A DNA stretch of 64,000 nt from Mycobacterium sp. GTDB taxonomy: Bacteria > Actinomycetota > Actinomycetes > Mycobacteriales > Mycobacteriaceae. The position numbers were made by a program, and so were the translations under genes. The notes under the pieces are model-generated. The model saw only the letters and a program-made list of their open reading frames with translations, did no database searches and was not told the DNA's origin. Shown here piece by piece: positions 34,018-42,617 of this stretch; position 1 is the first letter of the stretch; each line of letters begins with the position of its first letter. Where the stretch lies: the NCBI RefSeq assembly GCF_025965855.1, contig NZ_JAOPWB010000323.1, forward strand, positions 1-64,000. Direction: 5' to 3'.

Positions 34018-34872
34018 TCATGCCCCCTTTCGGGAGAACCATGAATTTGCGGAGAAGTGCAATGTCCAGCTATTGCCAAAGTCGGGGTACTTCGACTTCA
34101 TCAGCCCGACCAGTTCCTCTGCGCTGTTGAGGCTTTGCGCACCCTCGGCGAAATCGCTGATGTAAGTGCGTGTTTCGTCGAGCATCCGACCAACTTCCCG
34201 GTCGGAGGACTCAGGCTTCTTATGGCCGCAGACGATCATCTGGGGGGAAAGTTTCTCAACGGCGTCCACACTCTGAATCCAGCGCTCCCATCCGCGCGGG
34301 CCACTTAGGCCGAGCATCGCGTGAATCTGGTTGTAGACGACGTCGCCTGCGACAACCGTGTCGATCGCCGGGATGTGGACGACGGTACTGGGACGGATAT
34401 CACCCTGGCCCACTTCGACGATCTGAAGCTCCTGCCCTTCCAGCTCCAGAGTCAACCCATCTAGCGCCTCGGGAACTGCGGTTGGCTTGACGACTCGATC
34501 ACCAAACATCGCCGACCACTGCTCGGCCTGAATCTCGGCCTCGTCGTTGATGTATTGCAGGACCGGCGCAGTAGCCACTACCCGTGCCCCCGGGAATTTC
34601 GCCGACAGCTCGCCGGCGCCATACCAGTGATCGGCGTGTCCATGGGTCACGTAGATCGTCGTCAGCCGCCGGCCCGTCCGCTCGATCAGGTCACCCAGGG
34701 CCGTCACGTCGGAGCGGATGTGCTGGGCGTCAATCAGCACCGCTTCCGACGCGCCGAAAACAAGCGTGGACGTGGTCGCCGCGAACGTCCCCTTCCCCCG
34801 CTCGAATGGTAGGAATGGGCCGATAAACACCTCAGCGCGAAGATTAGCCGCGCCAGCCAAAGGAGAACTCAT
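34018..34872 (-). CDS. MBL fold metallo-hydrolase, first gene of the operon
   Basis: A 284-residue paralog of the MBL protein at 31720: YVTHGHADHWYGAGELSAKF (HxHxDH), VEVGQGDIRPSTVVHIP, VVAGDVVYNQIHAMLGL and VCGHKKPES. The usual His at the VGH position of the paralog is Gln here (VGQGD), which removes one expected metal ligand or shifts its role. The start is ATG 34872 with AGGAG upstream. Two palindromic operator-like sites lie 178-260 bases upstream. It begins a seven-gene minus-strand operon. Confidence 0.88.
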   Translation of the reverse strand: MSSPLAGAANLRAEVFIGPFLPFERGKGTFAATTSTLVFGASEAVLIDAQHIRSDVTALGDLIERTGRRLTTIYVTHGHADHWYGAGELSAKFPGARVVATAPVLQYINDEAEIQAEQWSAMFGDRVVKPTAVPEALDGLTLELEGQELQIVEVGQGDIRPSTVVHIPAIDTVVAGDVVYNQIHAMLGLSGPRGWERWIQSVDAVEKLSPQMIVCGHKKPESSDREVGRMLDETRTYISDFAEGAQSLNSAEELVGLMKSKYPDFGNSWTLHFSANSWFSRKGA

Positions 34873-35049
34873 CACTTCCACTCCTCTCACGACGTGCCGA
34901 TAGTCAAAACGATGACGAGCCAGTTCTTTTGACGATTGCCGCGTCCGGTTTGCTCGCTCACCTCGGCGATTTCGCCTTTCGAGGTCGCTGCGCGGTGGGC
35001 CAACAAGATGCCTGAAACCGACCCTCGCATGTCGCAACGTGGCGGTCGA

Positions 35050-35132
35050 TCACCTATTCAGGTGAGCCGCTCGCTGAGCTTCCGAACACGACTGCCGGTG
35101 GTTGTCCGTCGCGCACTCAACCGAATAGGTGA
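35050..35132. promoter_or_regulatory. two TCACCT-N4-AGGTGA operator-like palindromes upstream of the MBL operon
   Basis: TCACCTATTCAGGTGA at 35050-35065 is a perfect 6+4+6 palindrome, and on the other strand it is identical to the site at 36078. TCAACCGAATAGGTGA at 35117-35132 is a weaker copy with the same GAAT spacer and right arm. They lie in the gap 34873-35143 between the MBL gene (start 34872) and the end of the DUF302-like gene; nothing else is coded there. A shared regulator is inferred. Confidence 0.6.
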
Positions 35133-35143
35133 CGGGATCGGCG

Positions 35144-35674
35144 TCAGGAAGCGAAGTCGATCAGATACTTGACGAGGTCTCGATCGAGTATGCCGGGGAC
35201 TTTTGAGCCTCTGAGTTCCGGGAACTGACTGAAGAAAGCCGTAGGTTCATCGAGATCAATGCGAACCTGTTCGCCCTCGTTCTGCGAAATACAGACACGC
35301 ACTGGCGCTCCCAGTCCGGCGGTCGCCCCGTACCGGAAAAGCCCGTTGACGATGACGGCATTACCGATCAAATAGAATCTGCAATCAATCGGAATACCGG
35401 CCAGCCTCTGCGTTGATCCTTGGTCGAGTTTGAAGAAGATCGAAAACTCGTGGTCTCCGGAGAGTTCTTCGAAGTACGCGCGGATGCCAGCTTGGTCACC
35501 CGCCGCAGTCATGTCAGCCAACCTTTGCAGATCAACCATCTTGAAGAGGCTTTCCAGTGCGTCCGTGACTTCGGCAAACGACTTTTTGGAGCGGATCGTG
35601 ATGAGCTTGCACGTAAATTCGGTCTCCGCCACTTGCGGTTCCAACTTGGCTCCCTTCATCAGGTCTAGAGGCAT
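35144..35674 (-). CDS. DUF302-like protein
   Basis: A 176-residue protein. TCKLITIRSKKSFAEVTDAL, the middle FEELSGDHEFSIFFKLDQG, FYLIGNAVIVNGLFRYGATA and DLDEPTAFFSQFPELRGSKV match the DUF302 layout, in which a small alpha/beta domain carries a long C-terminal helix. ATG 35674 with GAGG about nine bases upstream is preferred over TTG 35677. Function unknown. A second DUF302 protein occurs in the 38-46 kb operon, so the pair may share a role. The gene sits alone between two palindrome-bearing gaps. Confidence 0.65.
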   Translation of the reverse strand: MPLDLMKGAKLEPQVAETEFTCKLITIRSKKSFAEVTDALESLFKMVDLQRLADMTAAGDQAGIRAYFEELSGDHEFSIFFKLDQGSTQRLAGIPIDCRFYLIGNAVIVNGLFRYGATAGLGAPVRVCISQNEGEQVRIDLDEPTAFFSQFPELRGSKVPGILDRDLVKYLIDFAS

Positions 35675-36211
35675 CAACGTCGGCCTCAGCAGCCGCGTCC
35701 AGTACGAGCTGATGCGGATTGGCCCTCGTGGTAGTCCTTCCCGACGAGGTGGCTGCGCACAGCCGGACGCCGACAGGCATTATTCTGCGGCAATTAGCAT
35801 GTCGTGCTGCCTGTCGGCGATCAATCATGCGTTTAGGTGAGCACCTCGGCGCTGATGGCGGCGCATGACAGTCACATTCCACGGCAGGATCAAGAGCCAC
35901 GCGTGAACAGATCTCCTGCTTCTTCCCGATGCGCTGCTACGCCGACACGACTACACCGTCGATATCCTCCGCGCCGCGTCCACCCGTGGGCGGCCCGCTA
36001 CCAGCGGGCTGGAGAACCCCCTACTCGCCGCGATCGACTGGCCGGCATCACACTCCGCTGAGCCAACCCGAGCCCGGTCACCTGAATAGGTGACGGATCG
36101 CCACCTCGCGTCCTGACATCTTCGATGTTCAAGCAACGTTCATCTGCGACCACCGCCGAACGGACAAGGGCGATCCCGATGCCACCTCGCCACCCACCCT
36201 CGGATGACGGC
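35675..36211. promoter_or_regulatory. 537-bp gap with a perfect GTCACCT-N4-AGGTGAC palindrome
   Basis: GTCACCTGAATAGGTGAC at 36077-36094 is a perfect 7+4+7 palindrome lying about 120 bases before the decayed cNMP/TrxR gene. A different short palindrome, AGGTG-AG-CACCT, is at 35835-35846. One frame near 35925-36060 reads LLPDALLRRHDYTVDIL, but it has no start and I do not call it a gene. Confidence 0.55.
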
Positions 36212-36907
36212 ATGACAGCGTCGCGGCCCCAAGACGACGACGCACGCTGTAGCGGGGCAGGGTTCGGCCCATCGCCAGCCCGCGCTGAGCCAGGCGCTGA
36301 TGGTCCGCCTGCGCGGATACGGGTCGCTCGAGACCCTCGCCGCGGGCGACCTGCTGTATCAGCCCGGCGATGACCGCTACGACCTCATCGTCATCGAATC
36401 AGGTCGAGTCGACTTGCTCTGCGACGACATCTCCGATTAGACACCCGGAGAGAGCATCCACACCAACATGTCGGCCTACCTCGTGGACCGCATCGTCAGC
36501 CATCCCGCCATCACCGTCGCTACACACACCGAAGTCACCGCCGTAGACGGCACCGAGCGCCTGGAATCGGTCACCATTACCCACCGCCCCGACGGCGCGA
36601 CCACCCGCTGACCAGCGCGGGGCTGTTTTGCTTCATCGGTGCGCTGCCCGACACGATGTGGCTGCCGAACATCGCCACCGATAAAGCAGGCTTCATTCGC
36701 ACCGATACCCAGCTCGACCATGACCTCGGACCGCGCTGGGACACGCTGCGCCGCAGGCCCCTGCCCTTCGAGACCTCTGTTCCAGGCGTGTTCGCCGGGG
36801 GCGACGTCCGGCTCGGTTCGATGAAGCGCGTGGCCGCGGCGATGGGCGAAGGAGCAGCCGCGGTCGCTTCTGTGCACGCCAAGCTCGCCCTGCCCGATGC
36901 CGGCTAA
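36212..36907 (+). pseudogene. decayed copy of the cNMP-binding/TrxR-like fusion
   Basis: Pieces align in order with the intact protein at 44069. ALMVRLRGYGS through YQPGDDRYDLIVIESGRVDL matches the cNMP domain and stops at TAG 36438-36440. Then SIHTNMSAYLVDRIVSHPAI matches DTNMSAYLVDRVVNHPAI and, after a frameshift near 36600, LFCFIGALPDT to GEGAAAVASVH matches the C-terminus. More than 800 bases of the middle (end of the cNMP domain, most of FAD and NAD domains) are missing. GCGCTGA is repeated at 36283-36289 and 36295-36301, suggesting a small duplication that broke the 5' end. Confidence 0.85.
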
Positions 36908-36943
36908 TGAACGCGCCCGCCGCCTACGACGCACCGCAGCGAG

Positions 36944-37732
36944 TCAGCGGCCGGTGAACGTCGCGTGCCCGGGACCCGACGTCAAGAAGCTGCGGATCCC
37001 GCCGCGAGCGTCGTCGGTGTCGAACAGACCGACCGCCGCATCGGCCAGCAGCGCGTCGGCACCTGCGACGCCGCCTGCGGTATAGGAGCGGGTGAGTTCC
37101 TTGACCACCGCAAACGCACGCGTCGGTCCGGTGGCCAGCCGGCTACCGAATTTCTGCGCAGCGCTGTGCAACTCATCGGCGGCAAGCACCCGATCAATCA
37201 CTCCCCACGCCTCGAACTCCTCCGCGGTGTGCAACTCCCCGCCCAGCGCGACCGAGCGCGCGCGTCCAAGGCCGGCCCGCGTGGCGATCCGCTCGATACC
37301 GCCGGCCAGCGGAACAATGCCCAGCCGGGTCTCGGGCAGACCCAGCATGGTGCCTTCGGCCGCCCAGATCAGATCGCAGAACAGGGCCAGCTCAAAGCCG
37401 CCCGCCATGCACGTCCCGTGGACTGCGGCCAGTGTCGGAAACGGCAGCCGCTCGATGCGATGCCCCAGATCCAAGAATGAGCCGATCAGCGGACGCAGCT
37501 GGTGTGCAGTCATCCCCGCAAACAGGGCGACATCTGCTCCCGCACTGAAGACCTTGCCCTCGCCGCGCAGCATCAATGCCCGCAGCCCCTCCGCGGCTTC
37601 AACCTGGTCGAGTGCAGCTAGAAGATCGGAAATCAGCTGCTGGCCAATCAGATTCAGTGGTGGGCTAGCCAGCGTCACCGTACCCAGCGGGCCGTCGCGG
37701 GTGAAAAGAACCTTCGGCGTCGAGCTATTCAC
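36944..37732 (-). CDS. enoyl-CoA hydratase/isomerase family protein
   Basis: A 262-residue crotonase-fold protein: GTVTLASPPLNLIGQQLISD, the oxyanion loop GEGKVFSAGADVALFAG, AAVHGTCMAGGFELALFCDL, and LPETRLGIVPLAGGIERIA. The crotonase glutamate pair is only partly kept: one Glu is in PETRLG. The start is GTG 37732 with GGAAGGAA upstream, three bases after the tautomerase stop, so these two are coupled. It likely hydrates or isomerises an unsaturated acyl-CoA. Confidence 0.9.
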   Translation of the reverse strand: MNSSTPKVLFTRDGPLGTVTLASPPLNLIGQQLISDLLAALDQVEAAEGLRALMLRGEGKVFSAGADVALFAGMTAHQLRPLIGSFLDLGHRIERLPFPTLAAVHGTCMAGGFELALFCDLIWAAEGTMLGLPETRLGIVPLAGGIERIATRAGLGRARSVALGGELHTAEEFEAWGVIDRVLAADELHSAAQKFGSRLATGPTRAFAVVKELTRSYTAGGVAGADALLADAAVGLFDTDDARGGIRSFLTSGPGHATFTGR

Positions 37733-37735
37733 TCG

Positions 37736-38185
37736 TCATTCCTTCCCGCCCGTGGCGGATGGCACAGTCTGAGCCAGCTCACGGCGCACCGCGGCAACTA
37801 GCTCGACGTTGGTATGCGCGTGCCCCCACAACCCCCAACCGCCGTCGTTCGCTCCGGTAAGCAGCACCCAGATCCGCTCGGGTGCGGGTGGATTACCCGG
37901 CGCGCCGGCGATCAGCTCGGTGAAACGAGCCACCACGGCGATCTGCTTGCTGCGATCCAGCGCGCCGGCATCGGTCAGCACCTGCACGCGCACGTAATCC
38001 GAACCGCCGTCCACGTTGGCGATCGCGTCGGCGGGAATTTCGTGAATGAACGCAGCGGTGTTCTGGCGGAACATCGGAATATCGGGTACTTCCTCGATCA
38101 CCATCAGCGCACCCGCCAGGCGGCGGGCCAACAGGTGCTTGTCCTCGAACGCACCCGCGGGCGCGTACACGTCGATCATCGGCAT
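37736..38185 (-). CDS. tautomerase-like protein
   Basis: A 149-residue protein starting MPMIDVYAPAGAFEDKHLLA, with Pro1 in the 4-oxalocrotonate tautomerase style. It continues FRQNTAAFIHEIPADAIANV and ERIWVLLTGANDGGWGLWGH, the latter in place of the usual C-terminal half. Length fits the double-domain tautomerases. It is translated from the divergent promoter region holding two palindromes and is coupled to the enoyl-CoA hydratase. Confidence 0.78.
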   Translation of the reverse strand: MPMIDVYAPAGAFEDKHLLARRLAGALMVIEEVPDIPMFRQNTAAFIHEIPADAIANVDGGSDYVRVQVLTDAGALDRSKQIAVVARFTELIAGAPGNPPAPERIWVLLTGANDGGWGLWGHAHTNVELVAAVRRELAQTVPSATGGKE

Positions 38186-38276
38186 CGTGTCACTCCCTCT
38201 TCCTGCTCGGCAGACACTGCTGCCGCGCCAACCAGCCCCGGAACACGAGTATCGGTCGGTGGCATTTGGCGTTCAC

Positions 38277-38327
38277 TCACCCGAAAAGGTGACCAGAGAC
38301 GCGCAGACGCCTCACCCAAATGGGTGA
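38277..38327. promoter_or_regulatory. tandem TCACCC-N4-GGTGA palindromes in a divergent promoter region
   Basis: TCACCCGAAAAGGTGA at 38277-38292 and TCACCCAAATGGGTGA at 38312-38327 are 35 bases apart start to start, so they are roughly on the same face of the helix plus half a turn. They sit between the minus-strand tautomerase (start 38185) and the plus-strand hydrolase (start 38400). They match the sites at 35050, 35117 and 36078 in arms and length. Control of both operons by one regulator is inferred. Confidence 0.65.
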
Positions 38328-38399
38328 CGGAGCGCGAGCTCAATCCGTGCCATGTTGGGTGGCGAACACGGCGCCACCCATCGCACAGGGGCAACGATC

Positions 38400-39128
38400 A
38401 TGACCACATCAACGACACCGACGATCGTTCTGGTGCATGGCGCGTTCGCCGACGGGTCCGGGTTCGGCGCCGTGATCCGCGAGCTACAAAGCGCTGGGCA
38501 CACTGTCATAGCGGCGCCCAATCCCCTGCGCAGCCTTGCCTTCGACGCCGCAGCCGTCGCAGCATTCGTCGCCGCACTCGACGCTCCGGTGGTGCTCGTC
38601 GGGCATTCCTACGGCGGTGCTGTCATAACGCAGGCCTCGGCCAAGCTGGACAACGTCACCGCGCTGGTCTATCTGGCCGCGTTCGGGCTCGAGGAGGGTG
38701 AAAACTGCGCCAGCGTGCAACAACCCTTCCCGCCGTCGCTGCTGGCAAGCACTTCCTATCCCACCGGCTACGACGCGCCGGACGCACCGCAGGGGCCCGA
38801 CCTCTACATCGCTAAGGAGCGGTTCCGCGAAACCTTCTGCGCCGACGTGCCCGTCGACGTCGCCGAGGTCATGTTCGCCACCCAGCGGCCGTTGTCGCTG
38901 GCCGCGCTGACCGAGAACGCCACCGCGGCCGGCTGGAAGACCAAGCCATCGTGGTATCTGGTGTCCGAGCGCGACAATGCCATCCCGCCCGACGCCGAGC
39001 GGTTCATGGCCGAACGCATGGGCGCCACCACCAAGTCCATCGCCGGCTCGCACACCGCCCTCATCGCCCAACCGGTGGCGGTGGCCGGCTTCATCGCCGA
39101 CGCACTCGCCACGGGGTCCACCGCATGA
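38400..39128 (+). CDS. alpha/beta-hydrolase, first gene of the ten-gene operon
   Basis: A 242-residue hydrolase: TIVLVHGAFADGSGFGAVIR, the nucleophile in VVLVGHSYGGAVITQAS (GHSYGG), and a C-terminal AGSHTALIAQPVAVAGF with the His. It belongs to the salicylate-esterase/EstC-like group found in many actinobacteria. The ATG at 38400 has AGGGG upstream, and the longer frame from 38352 runs towards the palindromes. Its stop overlaps the start of gene B' (ATGA). Confidence 0.88.
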   Translation: MTTSTTPTIVLVHGAFADGSGFGAVIRELQSAGHTVIAAPNPLRSLAFDAAAVAAFVAALDAPVVLVGHSYGGAVITQASAKLDNVTALVYLAAFGLEEGENCASVQQPFPPSLLASTSYPTGYDAPDAPQGPDLYIAKERFRETFCADVPVDVAEVMFATQRPLSLAALTENATAAGWKTKPSWYLVSERDNAIPPDAERFMAERMGATTKSIAGSHTALIAQPVAVAGFIADALATGSTA

Positions 39129-40117
39129 GTCTGGCCGTCACCTACCGCCGCCCCGGCGATCCCGCAGAGGTGCTCGAGCCCACCGATATTGGCGAACCTC
39201 CACCACCCGGGCTCGGTCAGCTGCAAGTAGAAATCACCGCGTTCCCGATCCATCCTGGTGACCTGCTCGCCATATCCGCCTCATCAGCCTTGGCCGGCGA
39301 GCAGATCGCGGGCATCGAAGCAACCGGGGTGGTCCTCGACGTTGGCGCCGGGGTGAGCGATTTCACCCCCGGTAGCCGGGTCAGCTTCTTCCCTCACTCT
39401 GGGGCGTGGTGCCAGGTCGTCAATGTCGACGCCGCGATCGCGGTCCCCGTGGCCGACTCGGTGCCCGACGAGGTGGCCGCCCAAATGCTGTGCAACCCAA
39501 TCACCGCGCTGATGCTGCGCCGCGCCGCACAGCAACACTTCGGCGTCGGATTCGACGGGGTGGTGCTCAACAACGCCGCAGCTTCGTCGGTGGGCCGACT
39601 GTTCACCGCTATTACCGAACGCCACCAAATCGCCACGGTCAGCATTGTGCGCAGCGAGGCGCGAGCCCAGCAGCTACGGGACCGGTTCCCCACGGTGCCA
39701 GTGGTTTCCACCGCCGACCCGGCCTGGATCGAACAGGTGCACACAGCCGCCCGCGGCCGACCCATACCGGTCGCCCTGGACCCCGTCGGCGGCACCATGG
39801 CGGGTGACCTCCTGTCGGTGCTCTCGCCCGGCGGCACCCTGATCATCTACGGCGCACTGGCCCACGAGCCGATTCCGTTGCACGCCGCCGCGGTCCTGCA
39901 CTCGGCGCTGGGGATCCGCGGGCTGACGATCAATCGGTGGCTCACTGCCGTATCAGCCGTGCAACGCGCCTCCGATGTGGCCAGTGCGGTTACGATTACA
40001 ACGGGCATGCCGCAGCACTTTGACGTCGCAGCCATTTACCCGCTCGACCGAATTTCCGACGCGGTGCGCCACGTCTCCGAGCCCGGCAAGGTCGGGACGG
40101 TGGTGGTCAAACCATGA
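39125..40117 (+). CDS. zinc-free MDR-type oxidoreductase (cassette 2, gene B')
   Basis: A 330-residue homolog of gene B at 9812 with the same length and nearly the same sequence along its whole length, e.g. AAQMLCNPITALMLRRAAQQ is identical in both. Rossmann elements NNAAASSVGRLFTAI and ALDPVGGTMAGDLLSVLSPG are present. It lacks zinc-ligand cysteines. The start overlaps the hydrolase stop. Probable NADPH-dependent enone or quinone reductase. Confidence 0.88.
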   Translation: MSLAVTYRRPGDPAEVLEPTDIGEPPPPGLGQLQVEITAFPIHPGDLLAISASSALAGEQIAGIEATGVVLDVGAGVSDFTPGSRVSFFPHSGAWCQVVNVDAAIAVPVADSVPDEVAAQMLCNPITALMLRRAAQQHFGVGFDGVVLNNAAASSVGRLFTAITERHQIATVSIVRSEARAQQLRDRFPTVPVVSTADPAWIEQVHTAARGRPIPVALDPVGGTMAGDLLSVLSPGGTLIIYGALAHEPIPLHAAAVLHSALGIRGLTINRWLTAVSAVQRASDVASAVTITTGMPQHFDVAAIYPLDRISDAVRHVSEPGKVGTVVVKP

Positions 40118-40209
40118 CAACACCCGAGCACGCGCAGCCGCGTGCGCGCGCCACCAAAACGTGGTGTGGCGCAGACGTTCTCGCGTTACTGCTCGAAGGG
40201 AGCATCACC

Positions 40210-40821
40210 ATGTTCAATAACGTGGGATTCATTGGCTCGGGCCCCATCGCAGAGGCGTTGGCGCATCACTTGGTCGCCGCCCAAATACCGGTGTATCTCA
40301 GCAACAGCCGCGGCCCCGACAGCCTGATCGACCTGGTGGCTGACCTCGGTGATCCGGCGCAAGCCGCGACCGTTGAGCAGGCGGCCAGCGCCGATTTGGT
40401 GATCTTGGCCTTGCCGTTTCTGCGCGTGCCGGAACTTGTCGACGTGGTGGCGGATTGGAGCGGGCGGGTCGTGGTCGACGCCACCAACCAGTTCGCCGAA
40501 TACACACCGGTTTACCGCGGCTATGTCGACCTGGGCGAGGAAACCGGCAGCGAATGGGTTGCCCGTCATCTGCCCGGTGCAACGATCATCAAGGCGTTCA
40601 ACGCGATGTCCGCCAGTTACGTCGCGGCTGATCCGCGCCACGCCGACGGCCGCCAAGTCGTGTTCTACGCCGGCGACGACAACACCGCCCGCGCAGATTT
40701 CGACCAGCTGATCAGCAAACTCGGCTTCGCGCCGGTCTACGTGGGCGGCCTGCGCGAGGGCGGCAAATTGATGCAACTCGGGGAGCCTCTGAGCCTCCTC
40801 CACGTCATCAAACAGGTCTAA
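40210..40821 (+). CDS. F420-dependent NADP oxidoreductase-like protein (cassette 2, gene F')
   Basis: A 203-residue homolog of gene F at 9166: VGFIGSGPIAEALAHHLVAA, LSNSRGPDSLIDLVADLG, VVDATNQFAEYTPVYRGY, FYAGDDNTARADFDQLIS. AAGGGAG before ATG 40210 and the match to the other copy set the start. The frame is open from an ATG at 40114 that overlaps the B' stop. Using that ATG would add 32 unrelated residues, so 40210 is preferred, leaving a 92-base gap that cassette 1 does not have. Confidence 0.87.
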   Translation: MFNNVGFIGSGPIAEALAHHLVAAQIPVYLSNSRGPDSLIDLVADLGDPAQAATVEQAASADLVILALPFLRVPELVDVVADWSGRVVVDATNQFAEYTPVYRGYVDLGEETGSEWVARHLPGATIIKAFNAMSASYVAADPRHADGRQVVFYAGDDNTARADFDQLISKLGFAPVYVGGLREGGKLMQLGEPLSLLHVIKQV

Positions 40822-40850
40822 CCCCGACCACCGCATATCGAAAGGCCATC

Positions 40851-41858
40851 ATGCATAAACTCCAGATCACCGCAATCGGCGAACCTGCCGACGTTCTGGA
40901 ACTCGTCGAATTCCAGGTGCCCGCACCCGGTCCCGGCCAGGTGCTCGTCGAGGTTGAGGCCGCCACCATCAACGCCTCGGACTTCCTCTACATCAGCGGC
41001 CAGTACTTCATCACCCCGCAGCCCCCATCCGACGTCGGCGCCGAAGGCGCCGGCCGGGTCCTGGCCGTCGGCCCCGGCGAGAACGAGTCGCTGGTTGGTG
41101 CGCGGGTGCTGCTCCTACCGACGTACCGGCACGGCACTTGGGCCACCCATTTGATCGCCGACACGACCGATATCGTTGTCGTGCCCGACGATATCGACAC
41201 CATTCAGCTGGCGATGGTGGGGATCAACCCGATGACGGCCCTACTGCTGCTGCGTAACTACGGCGATCCGTCGATGCCCGACCGCTGGATAGGCCAGACG
41301 GCGGGCAACTCGGCGGTCGGAGAGTACCTGATCAAGCTGGCGAAGCGGTTCGGGTGGAAAACCGTGAGCGTGGTCCGCCGCAAGGCCGCGGCCGAGCTGG
41401 TCCGCAGCTGGGGTGGGGATCGCGTCGTCATCGACGATGAGAATTTGGAATCCAATCTGGCCGAGTCACTGAGCGATGCCGAGCTCGACATCGTCGTCGA
41501 CTCCGTCGGGGGCCGCGCGGCGCGGCAGCTCGCCCACCACCTGCGCTTCGGGGGCACACTGGTCTCTTATGCGGCTTTGTCGGGGCAAAGCGCCTCGGTG
41601 TCCGTGCTTGAGCTGATTGGCAGCCACGTGAACTGGACGGGATTCTGGGAAATCAACTGGCTACGCCGCACCGACGTCGAGGTGGTGCACAGCGCTTATC
41701 GCGAGTTGGTGGCGCTGGTTGCCGACGGCACGCTGAGCGCACGAGTCGCACGCACGATGCGGCTGGAGGACTGGAAAGACGCGATAAGCCTCGCCCAAAG
41801 CGACAAGGGTCGGGAGGGCAAGGTCGTGTTCGTGATCGACGAACAACACAGGACATAG
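40851..41858 (+). CDS. zinc-free MDR-type quinone/enoyl reductase (cassette 2, gene A')
   Basis: A 335-residue homolog of gene A at 8138: LQITAIGEPADVLELVEFQV, TINASDFLYISGQYFITPQP, then TAGNSAVGEYLIKLAKRFGW and VDSVGGRAARQLAHHLRFGG. GAAAGG upstream supports the start. It completes the same B-F-A gene order as cassette 1, on the opposite strand. Likely a reductase of an unsaturated carbonyl. Confidence 0.88.
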   Translation: MHKLQITAIGEPADVLELVEFQVPAPGPGQVLVEVEAATINASDFLYISGQYFITPQPPSDVGAEGAGRVLAVGPGENESLVGARVLLLPTYRHGTWATHLIADTTDIVVVPDDIDTIQLAMVGINPMTALLLLRNYGDPSMPDRWIGQTAGNSAVGEYLIKLAKRFGWKTVSVVRRKAAAELVRSWGGDRVVIDDENLESNLAESLSDAELDIVVDSVGGRAARQLAHHLRFGGTLVSYAALSGQSASVSVLELIGSHVNWTGFWEINWLRRTDVEVVHSAYRELVALVADGTLSARVARTMRLEDWKDAISLAQSDKGREGKVVFVIDEQHRT

Positions 41859-41861
41859 CCC

Positions 41862-42617
41862 ATGACAGACGACCTGCTTGAGCTAGCCATTGCCACCATC
41901 GGTGGGCGCGAGCTGTGGAAAGCACTGCGCGGCTTACGGATTGACATCTCTATCGGCGGACCGATTTGGGCGATGAAGGGTTGGCCGCCGGAGAAGACGT
42001 TCGACCAGATCCTCACGCTGGACACCGTCAAGGAGCACATCGTCTTCACTCCTTTTACCCGCCCCGATCAGCAGATGGTGTTCGACGCCTCCACCGACAG
42101 TGTCACCATGGAAACCCTGGACGGCCAACCGGTCGACAAACTCGAACCCGCCCGCGCTGGATTCATAGGCATGCTGCGCAACAGCGCCTGGGACGCGGCG
42201 CATTTGGGCTACTTCCTGGGCTACGCCTGCTGGAACTACTTCACCACCCCGTTCCTGTTCAGCTATCCCGGCGTGGAGGCCCGCGAGATCGAACCCTGGC
42301 ACGAAGCCGGGCAGACTTGGCGGCGGCTGCGTGTCCGCTTCCCGGATTCGATCGCCACCCACAACCCAGATCAGGTGTTCTTCTTCGATTCCCAAGGCCT
42401 GCAACGGCGCATGGACTACATCGTCGAAATCAACGGCAGCACCCTCGTCGGCCACTACACCAGCCGCTATAAGAGCTTCGGCGGCCTGCAGATAGCCACC
42501 CGCCGGCGAGTCTTCCGCCGCAACCCCGACAACACCGTCAATCTCAATCTGCCGTCGATCACCCTCGACATCCACGACGTCGAACTCGTTAGCCGCGACG
42601 AAAAGGTGCAGCCATGA
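41862..42617 (+). CDS. uncharacterised LolA-like beta-rich protein
   Basis: A 251-residue protein three bases after A'. It starts LLELAIATIGGRELWKALRG, then alternates short strands: DTVKEHIVFTPFTRPDQQMV, VFFFDSQGLQRRMDYIVEIN and VGHYTSRYKSFGGLQIATRR. The pattern resembles LolA/outer-membrane-lipoprotein-carrier-like folds seen in uncharacterised bacterial proteins that bind hydrophobic ligands. There is no signal peptide, so it is cytosolic. Function unknown. It overlaps the DUF302 gene (ATGA). Confidence 0.7.
   Translation: MTDDLLELAIATIGGRELWKALRGLRIDISIGGPIWAMKGWPPEKTFDQILTLDTVKEHIVFTPFTRPDQQMVFDASTDSVTMETLDGQPVDKLEPARAGFIGMLRNSAWDAAHLGYFLGYACWNYFTTPFLFSYPGVEAREIEPWHEAGQTWRRLRVRFPDSIATHNPDQVFFFDSQGLQRRMDYIVEINGSTLVGHYTSRYKSFGGLQIATRRRVFRRNPDNTVNLNLPSITLDIHDVELVSRDEKVQP

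Noticed and set aside
38352-38399. Longer start for the hydrolase at 38400.
   Set aside because: The extension has no ribosome site, runs towards the palindromes and is not part of the family N-terminus.
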